Below, piece after piece: positions 24,658 to 32,432 of a DNA stretch of 64,000 bases (position 1 is its first letter; each line of letters begins with the position of its first letter). The notes under the pieces are model-generated. The model searched no databases. It saw only the letters and a list, made by a program, of their open reading frames with translations, and had not been told where the DNA came from. A program made the position numbers and the translations under genes. The DNA comes from Lacrimispora sinapis (lineage in GTDB: Bacteria > Bacillota > Clostridia > Lachnospirales > Lachnospiraceae), in contig NZ_CP141832.1 of assembly GCF_043633585.1 (NCBI RefSeq), forward strand, positions 558,001-622,000. The letters run 5' to 3'.

Positions 24658-24765
24658 ATGTTAGCGGAAGAAAAGAGAAAAGAGGTGGAATCTTTTTTAA
24701 ATTCAATGGATGAGCACATATATCTGTTCCATATTTCTGAAACTAAGGACAAATACATTTTTTAA
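24658..24765 (+). CDS. Possible 35-residue ORF, doubtful
   Basis: An ATG at 24658 opens 35 codons of plausible, charged sequence (begins MLAEEKRKEVESFLNSMDEH) before a TAA at 24763. The AAGGGG stretch upstream is only one or two bases from the ATG, too close for a normal ribosome site. It sits alone between a terminator and the ecf promoter. It may be a gene remnant or chance. Confidence 0.2.
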   Translation: MLAEEKRKEVESFLNSMDEHIYLFHISETKDKYIF

Positions 24766-24813
24766 TTTCGTACAATTCATGTCAAGCATATTTTAAAATA
24801 TAAAAAGATTTGT

Positions 24814-24850
24814 GTCGATGCTTGACTGATCGACATTATTCATCTAAAAT
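24814..24850 (+). promoter_or_regulatory. ecf operon promoter with overlapping inverted repeat
   Basis: TTGACT (24822-24827) and TAAAAT (24845-24850) have 17-base spacing. GTCGAT (24814-24819) and ATCGAC (24829-24834) form a 6-base inverted repeat with a 9-base centre that surrounds the -35 box, a position typical of a repressor operator. Confidence 0.6.
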
Positions 24851-24894
24851 TATGTGGCATACGAGTGTATAATTTTATCACAGAAAGGCCTGCT

Positions 24895-25800
24895 ATGGGA
24901 ATAATAAAAGCGTCTAAGCTGATCTTTGATTATATCAGAAGAGATGAAGAAGAAAATATAGAAGAAATGAAACGTGCCATTGACAATGTCAGTTTGGATA
25001 TCGAAGCCGGGCAGTTTGTTGCAATACTGGGGCATAACGGTTCGGGAAAGTCTACCTTTGCAAAGCAGTTAAATGCCATCTTACTGCCGACCGAAGGAAC
25101 CGTATGGATTCAGGGGCTTGATACCTCTCAGGAAGAGAATCTGTGGGAAGTGCGTAAAAGGACCGGAATGGTATTCCAAAATCCGGACAACCAGATCATC
25201 GGCAATATTGTGGAAGAAGACGTAGGCTTTGGCCCTGAAAATATGGGCGTTCCTACGGAGGAGATTTGGAAACGGGTAGAAGAGAGCTTAAACGCGGTGG
25301 GGATGGCACCTTACCGGTTAAAGTCACCGAATAAGCTGTCCGGCGGACAAAAACAGAGAGTCGCCATTGCCGGAGTCATGGCCATGCGCCCTCAGTGCAT
25401 TGTCTTAGATGAGCCGACGGCGATGTTAGACCCCAACGGGCGGAAGGAAGTGGTGAAAACCGTCCGGGAATTAAATAAAAAAGAAGGCATTACCGTTCTT
25501 TTGATCACCCACTATATGGAAGAGGTTACGGATGCGGACCGGGTGATCGTCATGGACGAAGGAAAGGTGGTCATGGACGGAACACCAAAGGAAATTTTTT
25601 CAAGAGTTGAGGAACTTAAATCTTACCGTCTTGATGTTCCCCAGGTGACGGAGCTTGCCTATGAGCTTCAAAAGAGCGGTGTGGATCTGCCGGATGGAAT
25701 ATTGACACTGGAAGAATTAATGGAAAACCTTCTGCCAAAGTTTGCCGGGCATTTTCCGTTAAAGATGACTCCGGAGAATGGAGGGAGCCATGGGAATTAA
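24895..25800 (+). CDS. ecfA1: ECF transporter ATPase EcfA1
   Basis: A 301-residue ABC ATPase of the energy-coupling-factor module that powers vitamin and metal uptake with separate S components. Walker A is GHNGSGKST, the signature LSGGQKQRVAIAG, and Walker B CIVLDEPTAM. The C-terminal part has the extra domain of EcfA proteins. The ATG at 24895 is chosen, with AGAAAGG upstream. An upstream frame to 24865 lacks a ribosome site. It overlaps ecfA2 by 11 bases. Confidence 0.92.
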   Translation: MGIIKASKLIFDYIRRDEEENIEEMKRAIDNVSLDIEAGQFVAILGHNGSGKSTFAKQLNAILLPTEGTVWIQGLDTSQEENLWEVRKRTGMVFQNPDNQIIGNIVEEDVGFGPENMGVPTEEIWKRVEESLNAVGMAPYRLKSPNKLSGGQKQRVAIAGVMAMRPQCIVLDEPTAMLDPNGRKEVVKTVRELNKKEGITVLLITHYMEEVTDADRVIVMDEGKVVMDGTPKEIFSRVEELKSYRLDVPQVTELAYELQKSGVDLPDGILTLEELMENLLPKFAGHFPLKMTPENGGSHGN

Positions 25801-26638
25801 AGTGGAGCATTTAAGTTATATTTACGGGTATGGCACTGCCTTTGAACAGCATGCTTTAAAGGACATAAACCTTGAAATAAAGGATGGAGAATTTATCGGG
25901 CTCATTGGTCATACCGGTTCTGGAAAATCTACTTTGATCCAGCATTTAAACGGATTGATCCGGGCAACCGATGGTGCCATCTATTATAATGGAAAGAACA
26001 TTTATGACAATGGGTATGACATGCGGTCTTTGAGAAATCACGTAGGTCTTGTATTCCAGTATCCAGAGCATCAGCTATTTGAAATTGATGTTTTTACGGA
26101 TGTCTGTTTCGGTCCGAAAAACCAGAAGCTTTCAAAGGAAGAAGTTGAAAGCCGGGCAAAAGAGGCTTTAACCATGGTGGGACTGGATGAAAGCTATTAT
26201 AAACGGTCTCCTTTTGAACTGTCCGGGGGGCAAAAGCGCAGAGTTGCCATCGCCGGAGTTCTGGCAATGAGACCGGAGGTCCTTATTCTTGATGAACCGA
26301 CGGCCGGTCTGGATCCCAAGGGAAGGGATGAAATTCTGGACCAGATTGAGCGGCTTCACAGGGAGAAGAATATGACCATCATTCTGGTGTCTCACAGCAT
26401 GGAGGACATTGCCCGCTATGTAGACCGGATATTGGTCATGAATCATGGGGAGAAGGTGTTTGATGATACGCCAAAGGAAGTATTTAAGCGTTATAAGGAA
26501 TTGGAAGCCATCGGCCTCGCCGCTCCTCAGATCACCTATGTGGTCCACACTCTGAAAGAACAGGGTGTTCCCATTGACAGCAATATTACAACCATTGAGG
26601 AAGCCAGAGACGAGATTTTAAGGCTTCTTGGAAAATAG
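25790..26638 (+). CDS. ecfA2: ECF transporter ATPase EcfA2
   Basis: A 282-residue partner ATPase with Walker A GHTGSGKST, signature LSGGQKRRVAIAG and Walker B VLILDEPTAGLD. It ends with the typical EcfA2 C-terminus. EcfA1 and EcfA2 form a heterodimer under the membrane protein EcfT. The ATG at 25790 follows GGAGGGAG and lies inside the last codons of ecfA1, so the two are coupled. Confidence 0.92.
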   Translation: MGIKVEHLSYIYGYGTAFEQHALKDINLEIKDGEFIGLIGHTGSGKSTLIQHLNGLIRATDGAIYYNGKNIYDNGYDMRSLRNHVGLVFQYPEHQLFEIDVFTDVCFGPKNQKLSKEEVESRAKEALTMVGLDESYYKRSPFELSGGQKRRVAIAGVLAMRPEVLILDEPTAGLDPKGRDEILDQIERLHREKNMTIILVSHSMEDIARYVDRILVMNHGEKVFDDTPKEVFKRYKELEAIGLAAPQITYVVHTLKEQGVPIDSNITTIEEARDEILRLLGK

Positions 26639-26650
26639 GCAGGAGATACT

Positions 26651-27451
26651 ATGTTTAAAGACATTACATTGGGACAGTATTATCCCGTGGATTCCCTTCT
26701 TCACAGACTGGACCCAAGGACAAAACTGTTCGGGACTATGGTTTTTATCATATCCCTTTTTGTTGTAAATAACATCTGGGCGTATTTGCTCGCAACCCTG
26801 TTTTTGGTTACGGCAATCCGGTTAAGCCATGTTCCTTTTTCTTTTATGGTCCGTGGTTTAAAAGCAATCGTATTTCTTTTGCTGATCAGCGTCAGCTTTA
26901 ACTTGTTCCTGACGCCAGGGGAAGAGATTTTCCGTCTGGGATTCATTAAGGTGACAAAAGAAGGAATCGAGATAGCGGCATTTATGGGAGTCCGCCTTAT
27001 TTACCTGGTGGTGGGGTCTTCCATTATGACGCTGACCACCACTCCCAATCAGCTGACTGATGGACTGGAGAAAAGCCTGAAGGTTTTAAACCGGGTGGGA
27101 GTTCCGGTTCATGAGGTATCCATGATGATGTCCATTGCCCTGCGTTTTATTCCCATTCTTGTGGAAGAAACAGATAAGATCATGAAAGCACAGATGGCAA
27201 GGGGCGCGGATTTTGAAACAGGAAACTTGATTCAAAAAGCAAAAAATATGATTCCGCTTTTGGTACCCCTCTTTATTTCTGCCTTCCGGCGCGCCACGGA
27301 TCTTGCCATGGCAATGGAGGCCAGATGTTATAGAGGCGGGGAAGGAAGAACAAAAATGAAACCGCTCCGCTACAGGAGCCGGGACAGAATCACCTATCTG
27401 GTTTATTTTCTGTATATTGGGGGTATCGCAGGACTTCGGGTGTTGGGATAA
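26651..27451 (+). CDS. ecfT: ECF transporter transmembrane subunit EcfT
   Basis: A 266-residue membrane protein with the EcfT pattern. It opens GQYYPVDSLLHRLDPRTKL, has five or more hydrophobic segments, and carries the coupling motifs MARGADFET and MAMEARCYRGG that contact the ATPases. No S component gene lies next to it, which fits a shared (group II) module. It is 12 bases after ecfA2. Confidence 0.93.
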   Translation: MFKDITLGQYYPVDSLLHRLDPRTKLFGTMVFIISLFVVNNIWAYLLATLFLVTAIRLSHVPFSFMVRGLKAIVFLLLISVSFNLFLTPGEEIFRLGFIKVTKEGIEIAAFMGVRLIYLVVGSSIMTLTTTPNQLTDGLEKSLKVLNRVGVPVHEVSMMMSIALRFIPILVEETDKIMKAQMARGADFETGNLIQKAKNMIPLLVPLFISAFRRATDLAMAMEARCYRGGEGRTKMKPLRYRSRDRITYLVYFLYIGGIAGLRVLG

Positions 27452-27473
27452 AATTCCCCAAAAAGGAGGAGAT

Positions 27474-28499
27474 ATGAAACGGGTAAAGATGATCGTGGCC
27501 TATGACGGCACCAATTACTGCGGATGGCAGATCCAGAAAAACGGAATTACCATTGAAGAGGTACTTAATAAGACCCTTACGGATCTACTGAAGGAGCCTA
27601 TCACTGTGACCGGCGCCAGCAGGACTGATTCCGGTGTTCATTCGGAGGGCAATGTGGCGGTATTTGATACAGAAAACAGAATGCCGGCAGATAAAATCTG
27701 TTTTGCCCTCAACCAGAGACTGCCGGAGGACATCCGAATCCTTCATTCGGAAGAGGTGGCACCGGATTATCATCCGAGAAAACAAAACTGTGTAAAAACA
27801 TATGAATATAAAATATTGAACCGGAAAATCGAAATTCCAACCCTGCGCCTTTACAGCCATTTCTGTTACTTTCCTCTTGATGTGGAGAAGATGCGGGAGG
27901 GCGGTGCCTATCTGGTGGGAGAGCATGATTTTAAAAGCTTCTGTACGGCCAGAGGACAGGCGGAAGAGACCGTAAGGACCATTTATAGCCTGGACATTGA
28001 AAAGACCGGGGATTTGATTACGATTCGTGTGAAGGGAAGCGGCTTCTTATACAACATGGTGCGGATCATAGCCGGCACGCTTATGAAGGTGGGAATGGGA
28101 GTTTATCCGCCGTCCCATGTGGAAGAAATACTTGATGCCAGAGACCGGAATGCGGCGGGACCAAAAGCGGCTGCCAGAGGACTTACCTTAATCCGCCTGG
28201 ATTATGAGAAGGAACTTGAAAAAGAGATTCATGGAGAGAATAAGAATTGGAGCTACACCCTTTGCCAGGATAAGATCGTTTCCGAGGGGAGCGCCTGGCT
28301 TACCATACACCGGTGCACCCAGGAAGACTTTGAGCGGCTTTTGATCCGGGTGGTCCATCAGGCGGTCAGAAATGGTGCAGAGAAGGTTTTTGTAAGAGAT
28401 GAAGAAGGAGCCGGAAGAATCATTGTGGGACAGCCCTATGGGTTTTATGTTTTCAAAAATGATGATGAAAACGGACTTTGGCTCGTCACGCAAAAATAA
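27474..28499 (+). CDS. truA: tRNA pseudouridine(38-40) synthase TruA with C-terminal extension
   Basis: A 341-residue protein. The first 245 residues or so are a normal TruA, which converts uridines 38-40 of the anticodon arm to pseudouridine. Catalytic Asp52 lies in GASRTDSGVHSEGN, and the later GSGFLYNMVRIIAGTL is conserved. About 90 further residues (from about 251) include WLTIHRCTQEDFERLLIRV and EGAGRIIVGQPYGFYVF and are not part of standard TruA. AAGGAGG precedes the ATG at 27474. TruA next to ecfT and rplM-rpsI is the usual Firmicute context. Confidence 0.92.
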   Translation: MKRVKMIVAYDGTNYCGWQIQKNGITIEEVLNKTLTDLLKEPITVTGASRTDSGVHSEGNVAVFDTENRMPADKICFALNQRLPEDIRILHSEEVAPDYHPRKQNCVKTYEYKILNRKIEIPTLRLYSHFCYFPLDVEKMREGGAYLVGEHDFKSFCTARGQAEETVRTIYSLDIEKTGDLITIRVKGSGFLYNMVRIIAGTLMKVGMGVYPPSHVEEILDARDRNAAGPKAAARGLTLIRLDYEKELEKEIHGENKNWSYTLCQDKIVSEGSAWLTIHRCTQEDFERLLIRVVHQAVRNGAEKVFVRDEEGAGRIIVGQPYGFYVFKNDDENGLWLVTQK

Positions 28500-28532
28500 G
28501 CAGGAAAACCTTGATTTTATAGGGAAAAAAGG

Positions 28533-28561
28533 TTGACACATCAGGCTCAATGTAATATAAT
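28533..28561 (+). promoter_or_regulatory. Promoter of rplM-rpsI
   Basis: TTGACA (28533-28538), 17 bases and TATAAT (28556-28561): a perfect consensus promoter, giving a leader of about 190 bases. Confidence 0.9.
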
Positions 28562-28569
28562 GTATAACT

Positions 28570-28757
28570 GTGACGTTAGACGAAAATGTTCAACCATGCC
28601 CCGGAATGAGCATTTTGCAATACAACTTATTTTAGAAGTTGTATTTTAACTTCTAATTGAAAGGTGCTCAGTTTCGGCACTGTTCATTTAATTATGAAAA
28701 CATGTTTTCATAATCGAGTTATGATTAATAACACCAGAATTTACAGGAGGTTGTCCA
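28570..28757 (+). promoter_or_regulatory. Structured leader of rplM (L13 leader candidate)
   Basis: AATACAACTT (28619-28628) pairs exactly with AAGTTGTATT (28636-28645). GTGC and GCAC flank a loop near 28665-28680. Positions 28691-28714 form a perfect 24-base palindrome with centre AACATGTT. A ribosomal protein L13 leader RNA family is described in Firmicutes; membership here is suggested by position only. The first hairpin, followed by TTTT, could act as an attenuator. Confidence 0.55.
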
Positions 28758-29192
28758 ATGAAGACTTTTATGGCTAGTCCAGCAACAATTGAGAGAAAAT
28801 GGTACGTAGTTGACGCTACAGGATATACATTAGGACGTTTGGCATCAGAAGTAGCTAAAGTAATTAGAGGTAAGAATAAACCGATCTACACACCACATAT
28901 GGATTGCGGTGATTATGTAATCGTTGTAAATGCAGATAAGATTTCCGTAACAGGTAAGAAGTTAGATCAGAAGATCTACTACAATCACTCTGAATATGTT
29001 GGTGGTATGAAAGAAACAACATTAAGAGAAATGATGGCTAAGAAACCTGAGAGAGTCATTGAATTAGCAGTTAAGGGTATGCTTCCTAAGGGACCTTTAG
29101 GCAGAAGCATGATTACAAAACTTCATGTATTTGCAGGTGCAGAGCATGATCATGCTGCTCAGAAACCAGAAGTTTTAGAGTTTAAATTTTAA
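28758..29192 (+). CDS. rplM: 50S ribosomal protein L13
   Basis: A 144-residue protein with the L13 pattern (KWYVVDATGYTLGRLASEVAKVIRGKNKPIYTPH, GDYVIVVNADKI, GMLPKGPLGRSM). It is an early 23S-binding protein and precedes rpsI as in nearly all bacteria. CAGGAGG lies before the ATG. Confidence 0.97.
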   Translation: MKTFMASPATIERKWYVVDATGYTLGRLASEVAKVIRGKNKPIYTPHMDCGDYVIVVNADKISVTGKKLDQKIYYNHSEYVGGMKETTLREMMAKKPERVIELAVKGMLPKGPLGRSMITKLHVFAGAEHDHAAQKPEVLEFKF

Positions 29193-29220
29193 TCAGAGGC
29201 GCTGAAAGGAGGAAGTTATC

Positions 29221-29613
29221 ATGGCTAATTCAAAATTTTATGGAACAGGTAGAAGAAAAAAATCTATCGCTAGAGTATATTTAGTACCAGGTACAGGTAA
29301 AATCACAATTAATAAGAGAGATATTGACCAGTACTTAGGTCTTGAAGTATTAAAGGTTGTTGTTCGTCAGCCGCTTGTTGCTACAGAGACAGTTGATAAG
29401 TTCGACATTTTAGTAAATGTTCACGGTGGTGGATTTACCGGACAGGCTGGTGCAATCAGACACGGTATCTCAAGAGCGTTACTTCAGGCAGATGCAGACT
29501 ATCGTCCAATTCTTAAGAAGGCAGGTTTCTTAACAAGAGATCCAAGAATGAAAGAAAGAAAGAAGTACGGCTTAAAGGCAGCTCGTCGTGCACCACAGTT
29601 CAGCAAGAGATAA
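29221..29613 (+). CDS. rpsI: 30S ribosomal protein S9
   Basis: A 130-residue protein with the S9 pattern (GTGRRKKSIARVYLVPGTGKI, HGGGFTGQAGAIRHGISRAL) and the C-terminal QFSKR tail whose last arginine reaches the P-site tRNA. It has a strong AAAGGAGG site and is followed by a terminator. Confidence 0.97.
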   Translation: MANSKFYGTGRRKKSIARVYLVPGTGKITINKRDIDQYLGLEVLKVVVRQPLVATETVDKFDILVNVHGGGFTGQAGAIRHGISRALLQADADYRPILKKAGFLTRDPRMKERKKYGLKAARRAPQFSKR

Positions 29614-29665
29614 TCTTTCTCTTACGAGAACATTACCAACAAAATATATGCCATACGGCGATCAG

Positions 29666-29710
29666 AACCTCCCAAGACGATGCAATTGGTATTCGTCCGG
29701 GAGGTTTTTG
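29666..29710 (+). terminator. Terminator after rpsI
   Basis: AACCTCCC (29666-29673) pairs with GGGAGGTT (29699-29706), with inner pairs between AGACGA and TTCGTC, and is followed by TTTTTG. Confidence 0.85.
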
Positions 29711-29745
29711 TATTACGAAAAAGAAGAAATGGCAGAAGAGGGAAA

Positions 29746-30786
29746 ATGGAACCATATTATTATAGTCAGATGAATAAGCAGCAGCAAAAAATTTACCAGG
29801 TCGTTAAGAGCGGTCTGGAGTCACTGTCACAAAGTTTCGATGTTCCAAGAGTTGAGGGGGCAGAGCTGAGTGACATTTTTCATAAGATACGATTGGATTG
29901 TCCGGAGATATTTTATGCTTCCACATTTCGTTATTCTTTTTACGAGGATTCCACATTATTAAAGGTTAAGCCGGAATATTTGTTTGAAAAGAATAAAATC
30001 AAAGAGCATCAGCTGGCAATGAAGACCAGGGTGGAGAAGCTTGCGCGGGTGGTAAAGGATAAAAGCGACTTGGAAAAGGAGCAGTATATTCATGATTTTA
30101 TATGCGAAAACGTAACTTATGATAAACTGAAAAAGCAGTACTCCCATGAGATAATAGGACCATTAGGACAGGGAGTGGGGGTCTGCGAAGGAATCGCCAA
30201 AGCGGTAAAGATACTGTGTGACCAGCTGTCGATTCCCTGTATCGTAGTTATTTCCGAAAACAATCCGGAGAAAAACATCAAATATCGTCATGCCTGGAAT
30301 GTAATTCGGATTGATGGAGTGTGGTATCATTTAGATGCTACTTTTGATAATACCCTAGGGAAAAAAGAAGTGAGGTATGATTATTTTAACCTGGGTGATA
30401 AGAGTATTTTTAAGGATCACCAGCCTTTGATCTATAAAGTTCCGGCATGCAGCGAGGAGAATCGTTTTTACTATAAAGAGAAAAAACTTTCTTTTACCAA
30501 GAAGGAGGATGTGGAGAAACGCTGCAAACAGGCGGTCAAAAAAGGAAAGATCCTGACCTTTCATTGGAGGGGAGGTTATCTTACGAAAACGGTTATAGAA
30601 GAATTACTGGCTGTCATCGAGGAGGCTTCCAAGGAGAAAGAGATGCATAGTCAGGTTTCAATCAACTGGCAGCAGGCAGTCATTCGTGTAAAATTCATTC
30701 CGGATCAGATGGAAAATTCTGTGAAGATGGAGGATGCCTATGAAGAGGAGAATGGTACGGAGAATAATGCGGTGCCAGTAGTATAA
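29746..30786 (+). CDS. Transglutaminase-like (papain-fold) protein, cytoplasmic
   Basis: A 346-residue protein. The transglutaminase-like core has Cys147 in GQGVGVCEGIAKAV, His182 in YRHAWNVIRIDGVWYHLDATF and Asp197 in the same stretch, the expected catalytic triad. No signal peptide or membrane segment is seen, unlike many secreted members, and it ends with an acidic tail. The ATG at 29746 is chosen. The frame opens at 29680, but that start lies inside the rpsI terminator. The ribosome site (AGAGGG) is modest. The substrate, protease or cross-linking activity is unknown. Confidence 0.75.
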   Translation: MEPYYYSQMNKQQQKIYQVVKSGLESLSQSFDVPRVEGAELSDIFHKIRLDCPEIFYASTFRYSFYEDSTLLKVKPEYLFEKNKIKEHQLAMKTRVEKLARVVKDKSDLEKEQYIHDFICENVTYDKLKKQYSHEIIGPLGQGVGVCEGIAKAVKILCDQLSIPCIVVISENNPEKNIKYRHAWNVIRIDGVWYHLDATFDNTLGKKEVRYDYFNLGDKSIFKDHQPLIYKVPACSEENRFYYKEKKLSFTKKEDVEKRCKQAVKKGKILTFHWRGGYLTKTVIEELLAVIEEASKEKEMHSQVSINWQQAVIRVKFIPDQMENSVKMEDAYEEENGTENNAVPVV

Positions 30787-30903
30787 AAGGGATTAAAAAA
30801 AATCATTTCTGTTTTATAGAAACATAGGCGCCATTCAGAAACGTGAAATATATCTTTTATATCAAAATTTAACTATTTGTAAATTAAGTTTATAAAAATA
30901 TAA

Positions 30904-30932
30904 TTGGACACAATGGAAAATGGTGGTATAAT
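30904..30932 (+). promoter_or_regulatory. Promoter of the nitroreductase gene
   Basis: TTGGAC (30904-30909), 17 bases and TATAAT (30927-30932), about 120 bases before the start codon at 31057. Confidence 0.65.
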
Positions 30933-31056
30933 CGTATGTATGACTGAATGGGAACTACTGTTTTTGTAAAAAATGATAAGATAGATTTATGAAAAGGGTA
31001 TTTCTGGATTTAGAGAGCATTTCAATTTAAAATGTTAGTTGATAAGGAGAAAAAGA

Positions 31057-31617
31057 ATGAATGAAGTAATCCAAAATATTTTGACAAGAAGAAGTATAAG
31101 AACCTATCAGGAAAAGCAGATCTCCGATGAAGATTTAAATGCAATTTTGGAAGCAGCTAAATTTGCACCCAGTGGAATGGGAAGACAGAACTGGCATTTT
31201 ACAGCGGTGCAGAACAAAGAAATTATGGATAAACTAATTTTAGCGATTAAAGAAGCATTACAGAAATCAGAGATTGAGCAATTTAAAAAGATGGGAAGTA
31301 ATCCTGCTTTTAATCCTTTTTATGGTGCTCCTTCCATTATCCTTACGGCTTACGAAAAAAACTCACAGACAGGGGTTTCGGATTGTGCGGCAGCCCTTCA
31401 AAATATGTTCCTGGCGGCTCATTCTCTTAATATCGGCTCATGCTGGATTCACGTTTTAGCGTTTACGGGCAATGATCCTAAGGTGAGAAGTATTCTGACT
31501 GAGTTAGGGATTCCGGAAGATTATGAATTATCCGGGACTGCAGCTTTGGGATTTAACAGCAAGGAAGCTCCGAAGGCTGCTCCCAGAAAAGAAGGGACGG
31601 TTACCATTATAAAATAA
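31057..31617 (+). CDS. Nitroreductase family protein
   Basis: A 186-residue FMN enzyme of the short nitroreductase family. The N-terminal motif is RRSIRTYQEKQISDEDLNAILEAAKFAPSGMGRQNWHF, followed by the catalytic-face segment APSIILTAYE and the closing AALGFNSKEAP. Such enzymes reduce nitro groups, quinones or other oxidized compounds with NAD(P)H. The natural substrate is unknown. The ATG at 31057 follows AAGGAG. An in-frame upstream start is less likely. Confidence 0.88.
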   Translation: MNEVIQNILTRRSIRTYQEKQISDEDLNAILEAAKFAPSGMGRQNWHFTAVQNKEIMDKLILAIKEALQKSEIEQFKKMGSNPAFNPFYGAPSIILTAYEKNSQTGVSDCAAALQNMFLAAHSLNIGSCWIHVLAFTGNDPKVRSILTELGIPEDYELSGTAALGFNSKEAPKAAPRKEGTVTIIK

Positions 31618-31639
31618 TGGCCGGAGGATATCAGTTTGG

Positions 31640-31829
31640 GGCCTATTAGGAAATCTGTGCTTCAAAACTGGAAAAGGTGCAGTCTGCGGCGGAACGCACA
31701 ACGTATCAAGTGCAAGGGGATTGCTAAGGCTGTAGCCCATGAGGCAGACAGTATGAGCTGTCTATGAACTTAGGTAATAACACGGGAACAACTCTCGTCC
31801 TTTTGGAAACATCAGGGCGGGAGTTTTTT
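31640..31829 (+). ncRNA. Candidate structured RNA ending in a terminator
   Basis: Between the nitroreductase stop and a terminator at 31790-31829 there is no convincing reading frame. There are several hairpins: TGCG/CGCA near 31683-31696, GGCT/AGCC near 31727-31736 and AGACAG (31746-31751) with CTGTCT (31758-31763). The final stem, AACTCTCGTCC (31790-31800) with GGGCGGGAGTT (31815-31825), is followed by six T. I recognise no known riboswitch, T-box, 6S, SRP or tmRNA pattern. It may be a 3' UTR, a small RNA or the end of a lost mobile element. Confidence 0.35.
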
Positions 31830-32044
31830 GTTTGAAATGCCTCGTGATTTAAAAATTGGGAACATTTTTATATGACGGAACAGAGAAAATGGTTCTTTAG
31901 GAACTTATTTTAAGCATTTAATAACATATAAAACATATGGGTTTATATTATAATATCTAATGATAGACCCGTTTACCAATTAATAGTTTGTAAATAAACA
32001 CGAAAAACCGTGAATTGTTTTATTTAGAATTGACAGGAGGAATA

Positions 32045-32089
32045 ATGACTCATATAATACATATAAATATAGTATGTAAAAGGAATTAA
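32045..32089 (+). CDS. Possible 14-residue leader ORF
   Basis: A very good AGGAGG site lies 4 to 5 bases before an ATG at 32045, which opens 14 codons (begins MTHIIHINIV, then Cys-Lys-Arg-Asn) and ends in TAA. It sits 20 bases before the Cys-rich mini-ORF at 32110 and upstream of a terminator and an ABC importer. The length and position suggest a regulatory leader peptide rather than a functional protein. Confidence 0.35.
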   Translation: MTHIIHINIVCKRN

Positions 32090-32109
32090 AGCAGAAGGGA
32101 GATTTAACG

Positions 32110-32220
32110 ATGGGAAACAGTGCATTAACAGATTACAACGCTACTTATTTTGTGATGGGCATTCAGTGTTGCTGTATGCCTTGTTTTGCTGTGGTTAAAT
32201 TTATAATTTCTGACGGATAA
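32110..32220 (+). CDS. 36-residue ORF with a Cys-Cys-Cys-Met-Pro-Cys run
   Basis: An ATG at 32110 with GAAGGGAG 9 bases upstream opens 36 codons. The sequence is MGNSALTDYNATYFV followed by MGIQCCCMPCFAVVKF and a short tail. Four of six codons at 32167-32184 are cysteine codons. The stop is 30 bases before a strong terminator (32251-32292), and the next genes are a sulfonate/nitrate-type importer. This is the arrangement of an attenuation leader peptide responding to cysteine. A small functional metal-binding or secreted peptide is the alternative. Confidence 0.5.
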   Translation: MGNSALTDYNATYFVMGIQCCCMPCFAVVKFIISDG

Positions 32221-32250
32221 ATTCAATCTTTTTCTTGCGAATGCGATAGA

Positions 32251-32292
32251 GGCAGTCCGGATCAGAATTATCCGGGCTGCCTTTTGTGTTTT
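32251..32292 (+). terminator. Terminator upstream of the ABC importer
   Basis: GGCAGTCCGGAT (32251-32262) and ATCCGGGCTGCC (32270-32281) form a 12-base stem with one wobble pair and a 7-base loop, followed by TTTTGTGTTTTT. It separates the mini-ORFs from the importer. An upstream 6-base segment, TGCCTT (32177-32182), within the Cys codon run, could pair with GAGGCA (32249-32254) and so act as an antiterminator. That pairing is short and speculative. Confidence 0.85.
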
Positions 32293-32432
32293 TGGTTAAG
32301 GGAAAAAAGAGGTGTGTACAACTTTTGAATTTTTTGAAGATGGGAACAGTTTGGAATCTAAAGAGTCTTTTGCTGCTGTTACAGATGAGCATTTGATTAT
32401 TCCCGGGAGGGAAAAGAAGGAGGAAATTCAGT

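Noticed and set aside
29680..29745. Longer start for the transglutaminase-like protein
   Set aside because: The extra 22 codons read through the rpsI terminator stem and are unusually basic. The ATG at 29746 fits better.
31618..31830. TnpB/IS605 fragment or known riboswitch in the stretch after the nitroreductase
   Set aside because: All three forward frames were read without a convincing transposase segment, and no cobalamin, SAM, lysine, T-box or 6S pattern was found. It is kept only as an unassigned structured RNA candidate.
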